Shown here: one piece after another, positions 50,304 to 57,858 of the stretch | How the letters are laid out: each line of letters opens with the position of its first letter | Numbering within the stretch: the stretch's first letter is position 1 | Source of the DNA: Clostridia bacterium | GTDB taxonomy: Bacteria > Bacillota > Clostridia > Oscillospirales > CAG-272 | DNA: 64,000 nt | Direction: 5' to 3' | Assembly (NCBI GenBank): GCA_017410065.1 | Contig: JAFQRL010000037.1 | Location: forward strand, 1-64,000 | The notes under the pieces: model-generated | The model's database searches: none | Told to the model about the DNA's origin: nothing | Seen by the model: the letters and a program-made list of their open reading frames with translations, nothing else | Made by a program: the position numbers and the translations under genes

Positions 50304-51660
50304 TTGGTTCTCCGTATTTGGTTTTCAAATAATTTTTGCCCGCTCTGTCCGCCGCAAGATAGTCCTGCCACATATCCGCGCTCCACCTTGCGGTGCGTGG
50401 GGTGCTGACCTCCGCGGGTCGGGTGTGAAATATTGCGAAGCCTCGCAGAGCGTCGGGCGCGTGGGTGATATCGTGGGGCTCTGTTGCGCAGTCGGTGGGA
50501 CGAAGCTTGTCCGCAAGCAGAGCGGGCAGACATTTCGCGATCTCGCGGCAGGTGGAAAAGATCTTCAGTCGAGCGTCGCCCTCTCTCACCTTAAGCAGCT
50601 CCTTCACGGCAAGCCAGCCACATTCGCGGTCGTTTGAGGTCTTGGTGAAATTCAGCCCGTATTCGGAAAAGAGAGTCGCCTTGCTTTTGCCCGACTCCTG
50701 GCTTCTGCCCCAAAGATCGGGGGGAGCGAGGGTCGCGTAGATATCCTCGCCTGTGGGCGTGTGACAGAGGATAAGCGATGCCGCCTCGCTGATGGGGAGA
50801 TTTGACATACAAAGCTCTCTGTAAACGTACACGCCGCCGTCGGGAGAGAGGGCGATCCAAAGGCAGGCAAGCCTGTCAAGGCCGTAGTCAAGAGTGCGGT
50901 ATTTGCGCCAATGAGAGGGTATCTCAAAGGGGGAGATGACGTGGATCCTTTCGTCAAACTCCTCAAAATACTGACCCTCGAAAATGTTCCAATCTCCGTA
51001 AAGAAGCGCCTTTTTCTCTCGCTCGGGCAGGGCGAGAAGTCGCTTTTTGTAGCCCGGGTCGCTCCCGAGGAGAAAGCCGTTGTCGTCAAGCAGAGAGGGA
51101 ATGAAAATTCTGGACATTCCGTCCTCCGCCACAAAGGAGACTCCCGCCGCCTCGGGCTCAATGAACCGCCGCTTTACCCAAACGTGCCCGATGCCGCCGG
51201 GGTTGGTGGTAGACTTTATCTGTTTCGGATAGCCGTTTGCTCCGCGTACTCTCGATATAAGATAAACGTACTGATTTTCCGTGAAGTGTGTCAGCTCGTC
51301 AAACCTTATAACGTCGTATTCCGCGCTCTGATATTGATAAACGTCTGCCTCCGATGCGCAATAGCCGAAATCGACAGTTGAGCCGTTTTTGAATTTCCCC
51401 ACGTGGGAGGAGGCGTTGAAGGTGTAGATGCCTCTTGGAAAGATAGAAAGGGAGGTCCTGATCAAGGACTTTTCAAGCTCGGGGAAGGTGCGCCTCAAAA
51501 TAAGCTGACGGGAGCGAGGGTATTTCAGGGCGAAAAGCAGTGCGTCCACCACCTGTCCGTAGGATTTTCCGCCGCCCGCCGCGCCTCCGAAGAGCACCTC
51601 TGATTCCTCGGCTTCTATAAAGCTCATTTGCTTTTTCGTTACCTTAAGATCGACCGTCAT
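50290..51660 (-). CDS. Terminase large subunit
   Basis: The motor that packages viral DNA, 456 residues. The ATPase half has Walker A GGAAGGGKS (25-33), Walker B VIRFDE (117-122) and the coupling motif STTNPGG (150-156). The nuclease half has DYGLD with Asp258, APPD (about 312-315) and HAPDALRGF with Asp403, the three acidic residues of the RNase H-like site. All key residues are kept, so it could be active. Confidence 0.92.
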   Translation of the reverse strand: MTVDLKVTKKQMSFIEAEESEVLFGGAAGGGKSYGQVVDALLFALKYPRSRQLILRRTFPELEKSLIRTSLSIFPRGIYTFNASSHVGKFKNGSTVDFGYCASEADVYQYQSAEYDVIRFDELTHFTENQYVYLISRVRGANGYPKQIKSTTNPGGIGHVWVKRRFIEPEAAGVSFVAEDGMSRIFIPSLLDDNGFLLGSDPGYKKRLLALPEREKKALLYGDWNIFEGQYFEEFDERIHVISPFEIPSHWRKYRTLDYGLDRLACLWIALSPDGGVYVYRELCMSNLPISEAASLILCHTPTGEDIYATLAPPDLWGRSQESGKSKATLFSEYGLNFTKTSNDRECGWLAVKELLKVREGDARLKIFSTCREIAKCLPALLADKLRPTDCATEPHDITHAPDALRGFAIFHTRPAEVSTPRTARWSADMWQDYLAADRAGKNYLKTKYGEPNETK

Positions 51661-51668
51661 AGCAGACC

Positions 51669-52001
51669 CTACCTCACGACCTCCAGCTTGACTGTGAGAT
51701 CATCGGGCGCATCGTCCTCGATTCCGTATTCGGCAGAGAGGAGAAACTTGGTGAAGGAGGGATCGTTTCGGCGGCTAAGCGCGTTGTCAATAAGATAATC
51801 TCTTCGGATCTCGCTGCATTCCCGATATGCTCTCTCAAATTCACCGTGTACCCTCCAGCCCTCAACGTCACCGAGCGTTGCGCCGATGCTTGCCGCAAAC
51901 TTTATAAAGCTTGGAGCACCGACCTCGCTGTATCCGCGAAAGAAGCAGTACATCTGCCTTGGCAATTCCTTGCCGTATTTTATTTTGTTTTTTCCCTTCA
52001 T
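51669..52001 (-). CDS. Terminase small subunit-like protein
   Basis: The 110-residue product begins with basic residues and has a helical DNA-binding-like part (QMYCFFRGYSEVGAPSFIKFAASIGATLGDVEGW) followed by FERAYRECSEIRRDYLIDNALSRRNDPSFTKFLLSAEYG, the pattern of small terminases. It is the first gene of the operon, with the ribosome site AAAGAGGTG, and lies just upstream of the large subunit. I find no convincing promoter before it. Confidence 0.75.
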   Translation of the reverse strand: MKGKNKIKYGKELPRQMYCFFRGYSEVGAPSFIKFAASIGATLGDVEGWRVHGEFERAYRECSEIRRDYLIDNALSRRNDPSFTKFLLSAEYGIEDDAPDDLTVKLEVVR

Positions 52002-52197
52002 TCTACACCTCTTTCACATCTCGCAGGGTCGCCGCGCCATAGCATAAGCTCTGCGCGACCCATTTTTTGCAGGGAGCACGGTACCGAATGCCCCTTGCAA
52101 GATTATTCTATCAAAAAGCTCCGCCGCCGTAAGTATAACACCCTTCCAAAAAAACTCATCAAACCACCCGCCGTTATGTGAAAGGTGCATAAAAAAA

Positions 52198-52215
52198 CGC
52201 CCCTTTTTCGGGGCG
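52198..52215 (-). terminator. Intrinsic terminator to the right of the viral operon
   Basis: On the minus strand CGCCCCGAAAAAGGGGCG is followed by seven T: a near-perfect terminator. No minus-strand gene lies to its right before the hexosaminidase cluster, so it seems orphaned or acts as an insulator before the viral operon. A longer GC-rich stem (GGGTCG...CGACCC) lies at 52026-52072. Otherwise the gap 52002-52387 holds nothing I can support. Confidence 0.75.
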
Positions 52216-52387
52216 CGATGAAATATTGGTGCAAAAAGGGCTATTCAGCTTTAGAAAAAACCGAAAAAATGACACACCTTTTTCGATAAATTCTCTTGCA
52301 ATTTAAAATATAATCACAAAAACCTTCGTCACTTTACATAAATTTCTTCAAATTCTTGTAAACAAATAGTTATTTTCAGCACAAACA

Positions 52388-52417
52388 TTGACGAATGCAA
52401 GCAAATTATGATATAAT
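52388..52417 (+). promoter_or_regulatory. Promoter of the AT-rich island
   Basis: TTGACG at 52388-52393 and TATAAT at 52412-52417, 18 bp apart with a TG extended -10. It precedes the mosaic region at 52423-52612 and the first membrane protein. Confidence 0.75.
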
Positions 52418-52422
52418 TAAAA

Positions 52423-52612
52423 TGTAGAATTCAAAAACGTTTACGACACCGCAGGCGCACCTATTGGAATGGAGTATTACCGGACTAAGAATAGATATGG
52501 CTTCGAAATTATTATCCCAAAAAAGCGATGTAGCAGTAAGGCTGATTGTAGAAAATTATTTTACAGGAGGGATCAAAATCGGAGTCGGAGCTTTAAAGGG
52601 GGCTTTGAAGTG
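52423..52612 (+). pseudogene. Mosaic start of the island with an RHS-like fragment
   Basis: One frame reads VYDTAGAPIGMEYY just after the promoter, in the style of RHS/YD-repeat proteins, and continues to the end of the membrane gene. Another frame, from an ATG at 52497, gives a 38-residue peptide (MASKLLSQKSDVAVRLI...) whose stop overlaps the GTG of the membrane gene as GTGA. The most likely reading is a remnant of an RHS toxin gene joined to an intact immunity gene; the boundary is uncertain. Confidence 0.4.
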
Positions 52613-53056
52613 AGGGCACATAGATTTTCTAACTTGATAAGAATTGTATCAAATACTCTCTTGGTCTGCACATTTTTGTGTATGATTTTGGTTTCTCTTG
52701 AGTATAAAGATTTTATGATTTCCGTTTGGATGGCTTCTTGGGATTGGGTTTTTATTATCTTTGTAATTATTGTAGTAAAGGTTTGTGTTGAGATAAGCAT
52801 TTTCTTTTTAAATAAGTACGGTAGAAATGCAATTTTGTTTTCAAATAATGGTATATCATATGCAAATTACTTTCATCCGCTTTACAATGTAACAATTAAA
52901 TATGTTAAATTTAAAATATCATTTATCCATATGTATTTGGAAATTCCAAAACTGATAGTAAGTTCAGCAATTAGTGATGATATAATCTGTTATATTACTG
53001 TGAGGCAGTTTAAAAAACTTCGCAGTTTGCCCGGGTACAAAATAAGGGTAATATAA
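52610..53056 (+). CDS. Small membrane protein of the AT-rich island
   Basis: A 148-residue protein (GTG start with AAAGGGGGC upstream; an in-frame ATG at 52469 is the alternative, giving 195 residues). Two membrane helices (IVSNTLLVCTFLCMILVSL and WVFIIFVIIVVKVCVEISIFF) precede a soluble beta-rich domain of about 75 residues. Small two-helix proteins of this kind often serve as immunity proteins for toxins; no family is recognised here. The AT-rich base composition differs from the flanking regions. Confidence 0.6.
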   Translation: MRAHRFSNLIRIVSNTLLVCTFLCMILVSLEYKDFMISVWMASWDWVFIIFVIIVVKVCVEISIFFLNKYGRNAILFSNNGISYANYFHPLYNVTIKYVKFKISFIHMYLEIPKLIVSSAISDDIICYITVRQFKKLRSLPGYKIRVI

Positions 53057-53123
53057 ATGGAAAAGTCGGTAAGGTCACAAACACTTTCCTCAATTGTAGT
53101 AGAATTGGAAGGGGTGCGTTAGA

Positions 53124-53876
53124 ATGAATATAGGTATAGATAAAATATTTGAATATCTTTCCTGGAATAATAGCGATGAAATTCAAAAGTGCGGAATAAA
53201 ACTTGCCGGTAATATAAAAAACTTATCTGTTTTGATTATGCCGATAGAAAGCAAATCAATATGGGAAAATTGCGCCAAAGTATTGGTAAATAAAAGTGAC
53301 GATGAGTTGAGTTTATATCTAATTAATATTTTTGAATGGCTGAAAGATATGAATTGGCCCGGTGCAGATTTGATATATGATAGGTTGCTTTGTATGTCGT
53401 CAGAAAAGTTTTTACCCGCACACCGATATAGTCTATCTGTAGCCAAACAAACTCAAGATTGCCCTTGGGAAAAGGCTTTAAATGATTTGTATGTTGAGTA
53501 TATTTTTAATATGATCGATTGGAGCGCACCTGCTAGAATTCAATCTCAAGGAATATCGTTAGCGAATGATATGAAAACCATCATTCCTTTCTTACAACCT
53601 CAAACAGCTGAGTATAGTAAAAATATCTGGGCGAACTGTGCAACAATAATATTTCAAAAGGATGATGAAATTTTGCGGCCACATTTATATAAACTGATGG
53701 AATGGTTGAAGGATATGAATTGGCCGGGAGCAAATACAATTTTGGATAGATTAAATCGATTTTCTGATAAAAAAGAGCTGGATATTGTTAAACAGCAATG
53801 TATAATATCAGCCAAAGATTCATTCGATGGTGTGTGGGAAAATAATTTGAAGAAGATAAGAACTTTAGATTTGTGA
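53124..53876 (+). CDS. DUF5071-type protein with two copies of the domain
   Basis: A 250-residue soluble protein made of two similar halves. Each half ends with the signature WLKDMNWPGAD/N followed by a helix (residues about 75-80 and 200-205), the DUF5071 motif, and each begins with a NSDEIQ/APARIQ helix. DUF5071 is frequent beside polymorphic toxins and is taken as an immunity or immunity-like domain. Function is inferred from context. GGAAGGGGTG precedes the start codon. Confidence 0.75.
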   Translation: MNIGIDKIFEYLSWNNSDEIQKCGIKLAGNIKNLSVLIMPIESKSIWENCAKVLVNKSDDELSLYLINIFEWLKDMNWPGADLIYDRLLCMSSEKFLPAHRYSLSVAKQTQDCPWEKALNDLYVEYIFNMIDWSAPARIQSQGISLANDMKTIIPFLQPQTAEYSKNIWANCATIIFQKDDEILRPHLYKLMEWLKDMNWPGANTILDRLNRFSDKKELDIVKQQCIISAKDSFDGVWENNLKKIRTLDL

Positions 53877-53974
53877 TTGCATAAGGGGTTTCATTCTATA
53901 GAGGTGGATTTAGAAGTATGTGGGATCTTTATGAGCGAGGATATTTTGCATAAACTATTTAAGAGTGTGATTCA

Positions 53975-54442
53975 ATGAAAAAGACATCTATTCGTCAATT
54001 ATATTGGTTTACAATGATATGCCATATATTTGTGATAATATGTGGTATTGTTGCCAGTGTTATAATAACTGTAAATTACAACAGTTTTATTGAAAGTATT
54101 GGAAAAGTATCAGGTGTAATTTTTTTGGTTGGTGTTGTTGTATTGCTTGTTGTTATGATCGCATTTTCAATAAGAGGAATTATTACTTTATTAAAAGACT
54201 TAAAATCATTAAAAAATAATGATTATATTTCTATCATTGGTAAAGTATTGAAATTTAAGAAAAATATAGAACCGGAATCAGGCGTTCAAATTAATGACAA
54301 GCCAATAGTATTGATATTAAATACGAGCGAAGAAGTTGAATTAATTATTAATGATAAAATTATGATTGGTGAAACATACAAATTTAATTATTTAAGGCAC
54401 TCAAAGATCGCAGAAGTGAGCTCGGAATACACGAAGGAATAA
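53975..54442 (+). CDS. Two-helix membrane protein, paralogue A
   Basis: A 155-residue protein with two N-terminal membrane helices (about residues 8-35 and 45-70), then a soluble beta domain ending YKFNYLRHSKIAEVSSEYTKE. It is clearly related to the protein at 55566-56060: the layout and the C-terminal domain match, and the last about 75 bp are nearly identical in DNA. No family is recognised. An immunity role is inferred from the company it keeps. Confidence 0.65.
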   Translation: MKKTSIRQLYWFTMICHIFVIICGIVASVIITVNYNSFIESIGKVSGVIFLVGVVVLLVVMIAFSIRGIITLLKDLKSLKNNDYISIIGKVLKFKKNIEPESGVQINDKPIVLILNTSEEVELIINDKIMIGETYKFNYLRHSKIAEVSSEYTKE

Positions 54443-54466
54443 TTGAGATACAGATCGGCTGCATTA
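54392..54466 (+). repeat. 75-bp direct repeat, copy 1
   Basis: Matches 56010-56084 at 71 of 75 positions by eye. It covers the end of paralogue A and continues about 24 bp beyond its stop codon, so conservation is not only at the protein level. Confidence 0.85.
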
Positions 54467-54606
54467 AAAATGCAAACCTGTTGTACGACGATCTGGGCAG
54501 AGTGGTCGAGGTACTTCCCGCAAGCTATTCACAGGCGCTTAACGATTATATTCAATATTTTGCACGGATACTACTGGAAGAGCTGAACATAGGGGGTATA
54601 GTTTAA
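54445..54606 (+). pseudogene. Gene remnant between paralogue A and the next small gene
   Basis: One frame is open across this stretch and ends TAA at 54604-54606, encoding EIQIGCIKNANLLYDD then LGRVVEVLPASYSQAL and a helical end. It has no credible start codon and is GC-richer than its surroundings. It looks like the C-terminal end of a lost gene, possibly an immunity or RHS-associated protein. Confidence 0.5.
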
Positions 54607-54607
54607 G

Positions 54608-54847
54608 ATGAGAGCTTTTATCAATATATTTTTGTTAATCGCAAATGTCTTTTCTTTTGTTGTTACAATTCTGTTTGCAATATTTGGTATATATGAGCAA
54701 ATAATGGGTCCGGCAGATGCCGCAAAGTTACTTAAAAAATTAAACATTCCGCTAAGCTACAAGCAAGTGCTAATTATAGGGTTTACCTGCTTAGCACTCA
54801 CGATAATTACTTATCTCGTAAGAGCAAAACTGTTAGGAAGATTGTAA
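54608..54847 (+). CDS. Small two-helix membrane protein
   Basis: A 79-residue protein with two membrane helices (about residues 3-30 and 50-70) and basic residues near its ends (RAKLLGRL). AGGGGG lies 12 bases upstream of the ATG. No family is recognised. Its start follows the remnant's stop by one base. Confidence 0.55.
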   Translation: MRAFINIFLLIANVFSFVVTILFAIFGIYEQIMGPADAAKLLKKLNIPLSYKQVLIIGFTCLALTIITYLVRAKLLGRL

Positions 54848-54922
54848 ATATCTATTCGATGACAATGAGAAAATTCAAATGTGTTTTAGCGTCTATATTG
54901 TTTGAAGGTTGGAGGTGGTATT

Positions 54923-55483
54923 ATGAACATCATTAAGAATTTGCTATCTGCTTCAATATTATTATGTATAATATTGTCTATGACTTCGTGTTCCAAGGAG
55001 TATAGCTCTGACAAAGAAGCTGATTATTCAAAAGTCATCAGCGAGGTGTATGATGCTGAATTGTATATGCCAAGCTTGGATGAACTTGGAAATTACAAAA
55101 CTATACGAGTGACAAGAAAAACTCCAAACGGTATATTTTTCGGTACGACAGATTCTGTTTCCTTGATTGTCGAATATGAGAAAACCGAATTTGATTTAGA
55201 GTATGCGAGAGTATTGTCAAAATATAAATTCGTTCAATCGGCGAATGAATACGTGATGGATATTGAAGCGAACGTAGGCGGATACAATATCCTCATCGTA
55301 GATGATCCTGATTTTTATACCGAATTTACTCACGGAGAGACTGCGTTGACAGGGTATAAGCTGCTGATGATCGGCGTTGATACCGAAAATTCAAAGATAG
55401 CTTATCTCTATCATTGGGACGATTCCTGCGGTTCTATAAAAAATCTCGATGATTTTGTAGAGAATAAGTATGTTATAAAGTGA
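54923..55483 (+). CDS. Lipoprotein of the AT-rich island
   Basis: A 186-residue lipoprotein: signal helix then the lipobox ending M-T-S-C at about residue 24. The mature part is a mixed alpha/beta domain with KSYEKTEFDLEYARVLSKYKF-like and VGGYNILIVDDPDFYTEF stretches. The ATG at 54923 follows GGAGGTGG. An extracytoplasmic immunity role fits, but is not shown. Confidence 0.65.
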   Translation: MNIIKNLLSASILLCIILSMTSCSKEYSSDKEADYSKVISEVYDAELYMPSLDELGNYKTIRVTRKTPNGIFFGTTDSVSLIVEYEKTEFDLEYARVLSKYKFVQSANEYVMDIEANVGGYNILIVDDPDFYTEFTHGETALTGYKLLMIGVDTENSKIAYLYHWDDSCGSIKNLDDFVENKYVIK

Positions 55484-55565
55484 TTATTTGCTGCGAACTC
55501 TTCATAAATCGTTTGCCAAAAAAGAAATGAGAAAGAATATTAATTCTTGATTAGCGAGGTGTGAT

Positions 55566-56060
55566 ATGAGAAACGGTAAATTGTTTGGAAGAAAGAAAAC
55601 AATCAAGGAAAACTATTTTGACTCAATGCTCGTTCAGATATTTATGCTTGTCATAAACACGGCTTGCATCATTTTGACGGCGGTATTCTATGACGACTTT
55701 TTCGGTAGCAAGCATTTGATGAAGATAATTGGCACGGTAATTGCGATTACAATAATAGTCATTCTTTCTCTTATGGCTGTTTTTCAAATAAGGTCTATTA
55801 TACTTCTGCTTATGGATTACGAAGCCTTAAAGCGCAAGGATTACATTACTGTGATCGGAAGAGTTGTTGGATTCAAAAGAAACGAGGAGCCTAACTCTCA
55901 AGTTCAAATCAATGATACGCCCATTATTATAAACCAAGATACGGGAGAAAAGATCGTATTAAGGCTGAAAGAGGAATTGCTTTCGGGTGGAACCTATAAA
56001 TTCAACTATTTAAAGCACTCAAAGATCGCAGAATTGAGCTCGGAATACACGAAGGAATAA
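55566..56060 (+). CDS. Two-helix membrane protein, paralogue B
   Basis: A 164-residue relative of the protein at 53975-54442: two membrane helices, then the shared domain with DYITVIGRVVGFKRNEEPNSQVQINDTPIII and the same ending. The ribosome site GAGGTG is good. The pair probably arose by duplication of an immunity cassette; the 75-bp repeat marks the shared 3' ends. Confidence 0.65.
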   Translation: MRNGKLFGRKKTIKENYFDSMLVQIFMLVINTACIILTAVFYDDFFGSKHLMKIIGTVIAITIIVILSLMAVFQIRSIILLLMDYEALKRKDYITVIGRVVGFKRNEEPNSQVQINDTPIIINQDTGEKIVLRLKEELLSGGTYKFNYLKHSKIAELSSEYTKE

Positions 56061-56084
56061 TTTAGATACAGATCGGCTGAATTA
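56010..56084 (+). repeat. 75-bp direct repeat, copy 2
   Basis: Second copy of the repeat at 54392-54466, 1618 bp away. Recombination between the copies would delete or duplicate the genes between them. Confidence 0.85.
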
Positions 56085-56136
56085 GAAAATATAATCAAAT
56101 ATAGTAGTCACTAATCAGACAGTTGGTAAATTGAGA

Positions 56137-56697
56137 ATGGATAAAAAGGAATATAAAAGAATTACTGCAAAAGTATTCAAAGAATACGGTTTTGTCAAGG
56201 TGAAAAGCAAATTTTATCTTGATTTAGATGAGGTGTTGATTTGCACAAGATACTCCGGAATATCGTGGTGCAGAAATTGCCTTTCGTTTGTGTTTAGGAT
56301 AAAAAGCCTTCATCGTGATTCAGAGAAAGCGCATAGCGAACTTGATTATTTTGAGGATTTTGATTCTGGGGAATATAATCTGGCGTTCAATAGATATGCT
56401 AGAGGGAATCCTCGCTATGAAATCAAGGAAGAGGCTTATACTGCGAAAGCTTATGAAGCAAAGCTTAAAGGGCTATTGGAGCGTTATTTCGAGCCGTTTA
56501 AGAACAATGCATTAGAGCACATCAAAAAAGGATATCTATGCCCCGGATATATTGATCCCTATGATCGCTTTGTTCTAGTGGGGCAAGCGGTGGATAATCT
56601 CGGTATCCCTTATTATGAAAGACCCGATGACGAAACTTACGAGAAAATGTTGAATCAATGGAAGAAAGAGGCAGAGGCAGAGCGGTTGGCTAAGTAG
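56137..56697 (+). CDS. DUF4304-type protein
   Basis: A 186-residue soluble protein of the DUF4304 style: an N-terminal KEYKRITAKVFKEYGFVKVKSKFYLDLDEV, the strand FVFRIKSLHRDSEKAHSEL and a conserved C-terminal part. The family is common in toxin-immunity regions. Start chosen at ATG 56137 (a TTG lies two codons earlier); the ribosome site is weak. Function inferred from context. Confidence 0.65.
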   Translation: MDKKEYKRITAKVFKEYGFVKVKSKFYLDLDEVLICTRYSGISWCRNCLSFVFRIKSLHRDSEKAHSELDYFEDFDSGEYNLAFNRYARGNPRYEIKEEAYTAKAYEAKLKGLLERYFEPFKNNALEHIKKGYLCPGYIDPYDRFVLVGQAVDNLGIPYYERPDDETYEKMLNQWKKEAEAERLAK

Positions 56698-56918
56698 AAT
56701 ATAGCGAGGACGAAGGCGAAAGGTATTCCGAGGGCTACGTTACCTATGATGATTATAGCGATGATGCAATTGGTTTAACAAAAAAATATGGTTATATCGA
56801 AGACTTTGCCAATAATGGATGAATTATACGCCGAGAGGCAGATGCAGATTTCATTGATGATAGCTTGCATATTATCTATGAATTGAAGACATATAACCAA
56901 AGGAGTATAATTGAATAG
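56694..56918 (+). pseudogene. Remnant of a toxin gene, REase-like C-terminus
   Basis: One frame reads YSEDEGERYSEGYVTYDDYS to a TGA at 56820-56822, then continues in the same frame as RREADADFIDDSLHIIYELK and so on to TAG at 56916-56918. The last part has the D...E-x-K pattern and the IYELK-type end found in nuclease toxin domains of polymorphic toxins. There is no start codon, and the in-frame stop breaks the reading. It is probably a decayed toxin tail next to its immunity genes. Confidence 0.55.
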
Positions 56919-56949
56919 TTTTCGTTTTTCATAGAAAGGAGATGTTGTA

Positions 56950-57780
56950 ATGAGAATTATGACAAAAAAACTAATATGTGTAATTTTGAGTTTGCTTACG
57001 ATGCTAACATTTCTTTTCTCCTGCGGTCCTTCGTTAGAAGTGCAGGATTTAATGGATCAAGGTAAGCTTCCGGATTCGAAGGATTTTCCCAACACAAAGT
57101 GGGTCTGCCGTGAACTTGATATGTATTTTTATATGTTAGATTACGGTGAAAATTCAATGATTGGGGAATATACCGCGAACGGAGTGAAGTACCGTATTAT
57201 AGGAAGTACCTTTTTTAGTGACCTTGATATATGCATTATAGCTTCGACTGATATTGCAGAATCAGACACTATATCAGAGGTTGATGGAACATCATTTATA
57301 TCCACCAATATTAGGACCAATACATTCGCGCGCATTGAAACGAATTATATCTACGAAAATGGCACAATAAATTGTTCAGTCACAGGAAGTGACCTGACTG
57401 ATGATATGGATATTCCAAAGACATTAACCTTTGAAAACAGGGGTGAGATTGCTCAACAACCAAGTGTACGATGGCAGGCAGAAGAATTGCCTATGTATAT
57501 AAATTTCTTCAATGATGCTGACGGATATTTAAAAGGCGAAATTGAATTAAATGGAAAAAACACTCTGATTTACGGATTTGAAAGCGGAAATTGCAACTAT
57601 TACAAATTTTATGTGAAGGATGGTAATTATTTTTCCCCTCTTGCAAATATGCACCTTGAATTTTTGCAAAGCACAATAGTTGCTAAGGTGGATGTAATCA
57701 CAGTAAGCGATAATATAAGCTTTAAGAGGTGGCAAGAAAAACGGGCAACCATAACCTTCAGGCAAGATTTGGCTGAATAG
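56950..57780 (+). CDS. Lipoprotein, last gene of the AT-rich island
   Basis: A 276-residue lipoprotein with a signal helix and a lipobox ending L-F-S-C near residue 25; AAAGGAGATG lies just upstream. The mature region holds several beta-rich stretches (TKWVCRELDMYFYML, IEINFFNDADGYLKGEIELNG) that appear twice in related form (about residues 50-150 and 170-270), suggesting two copies of one fold. No family recognised. Confidence 0.65.
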   Translation: MRIMTKKLICVILSLLTMLTFLFSCGPSLEVQDLMDQGKLPDSKDFPNTKWVCRELDMYFYMLDYGENSMIGEYTANGVKYRIIGSTFFSDLDICIIASTDIAESDTISEVDGTSFISTNIRTNTFARIETNYIYENGTINCSVTGSDLTDDMDIPKTLTFENRGEIAQQPSVRWQAEELPMYINFFNDADGYLKGEIELNGKNTLIYGFESGNCNYYKFYVKDGNYFSPLANMHLEFLQSTIVAKVDVITVSDNISFKRWQEKRATITFRQDLAE

Positions 57781-57818
57781 CTCGAAAGGGCAATATCGAG
57801 AAAGATACTCAAATAAAA

Positions 57819-57852
57819 CAGCAGTCCCCGCCGCAGATTTCTGCGGCGGGGA
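57819..57852. terminator. Bidirectional terminator between the island and the GH20 gene
   Basis: An 11-bp perfect stem, CCCCGCCGCAG-ATTT-CTGCGGCGGGG, with A runs upstream and a T run downstream separates convergent genes. Confidence 0.88.
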
Positions 57853-57858
57853 TATTTA

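Noticed and set aside
53124..53876. Leucine-rich or HEAT-type repeat protein
   Set aside because: The two halves fit the DUF5071 signature better, with the W-P-G-A motif placed once in each half.
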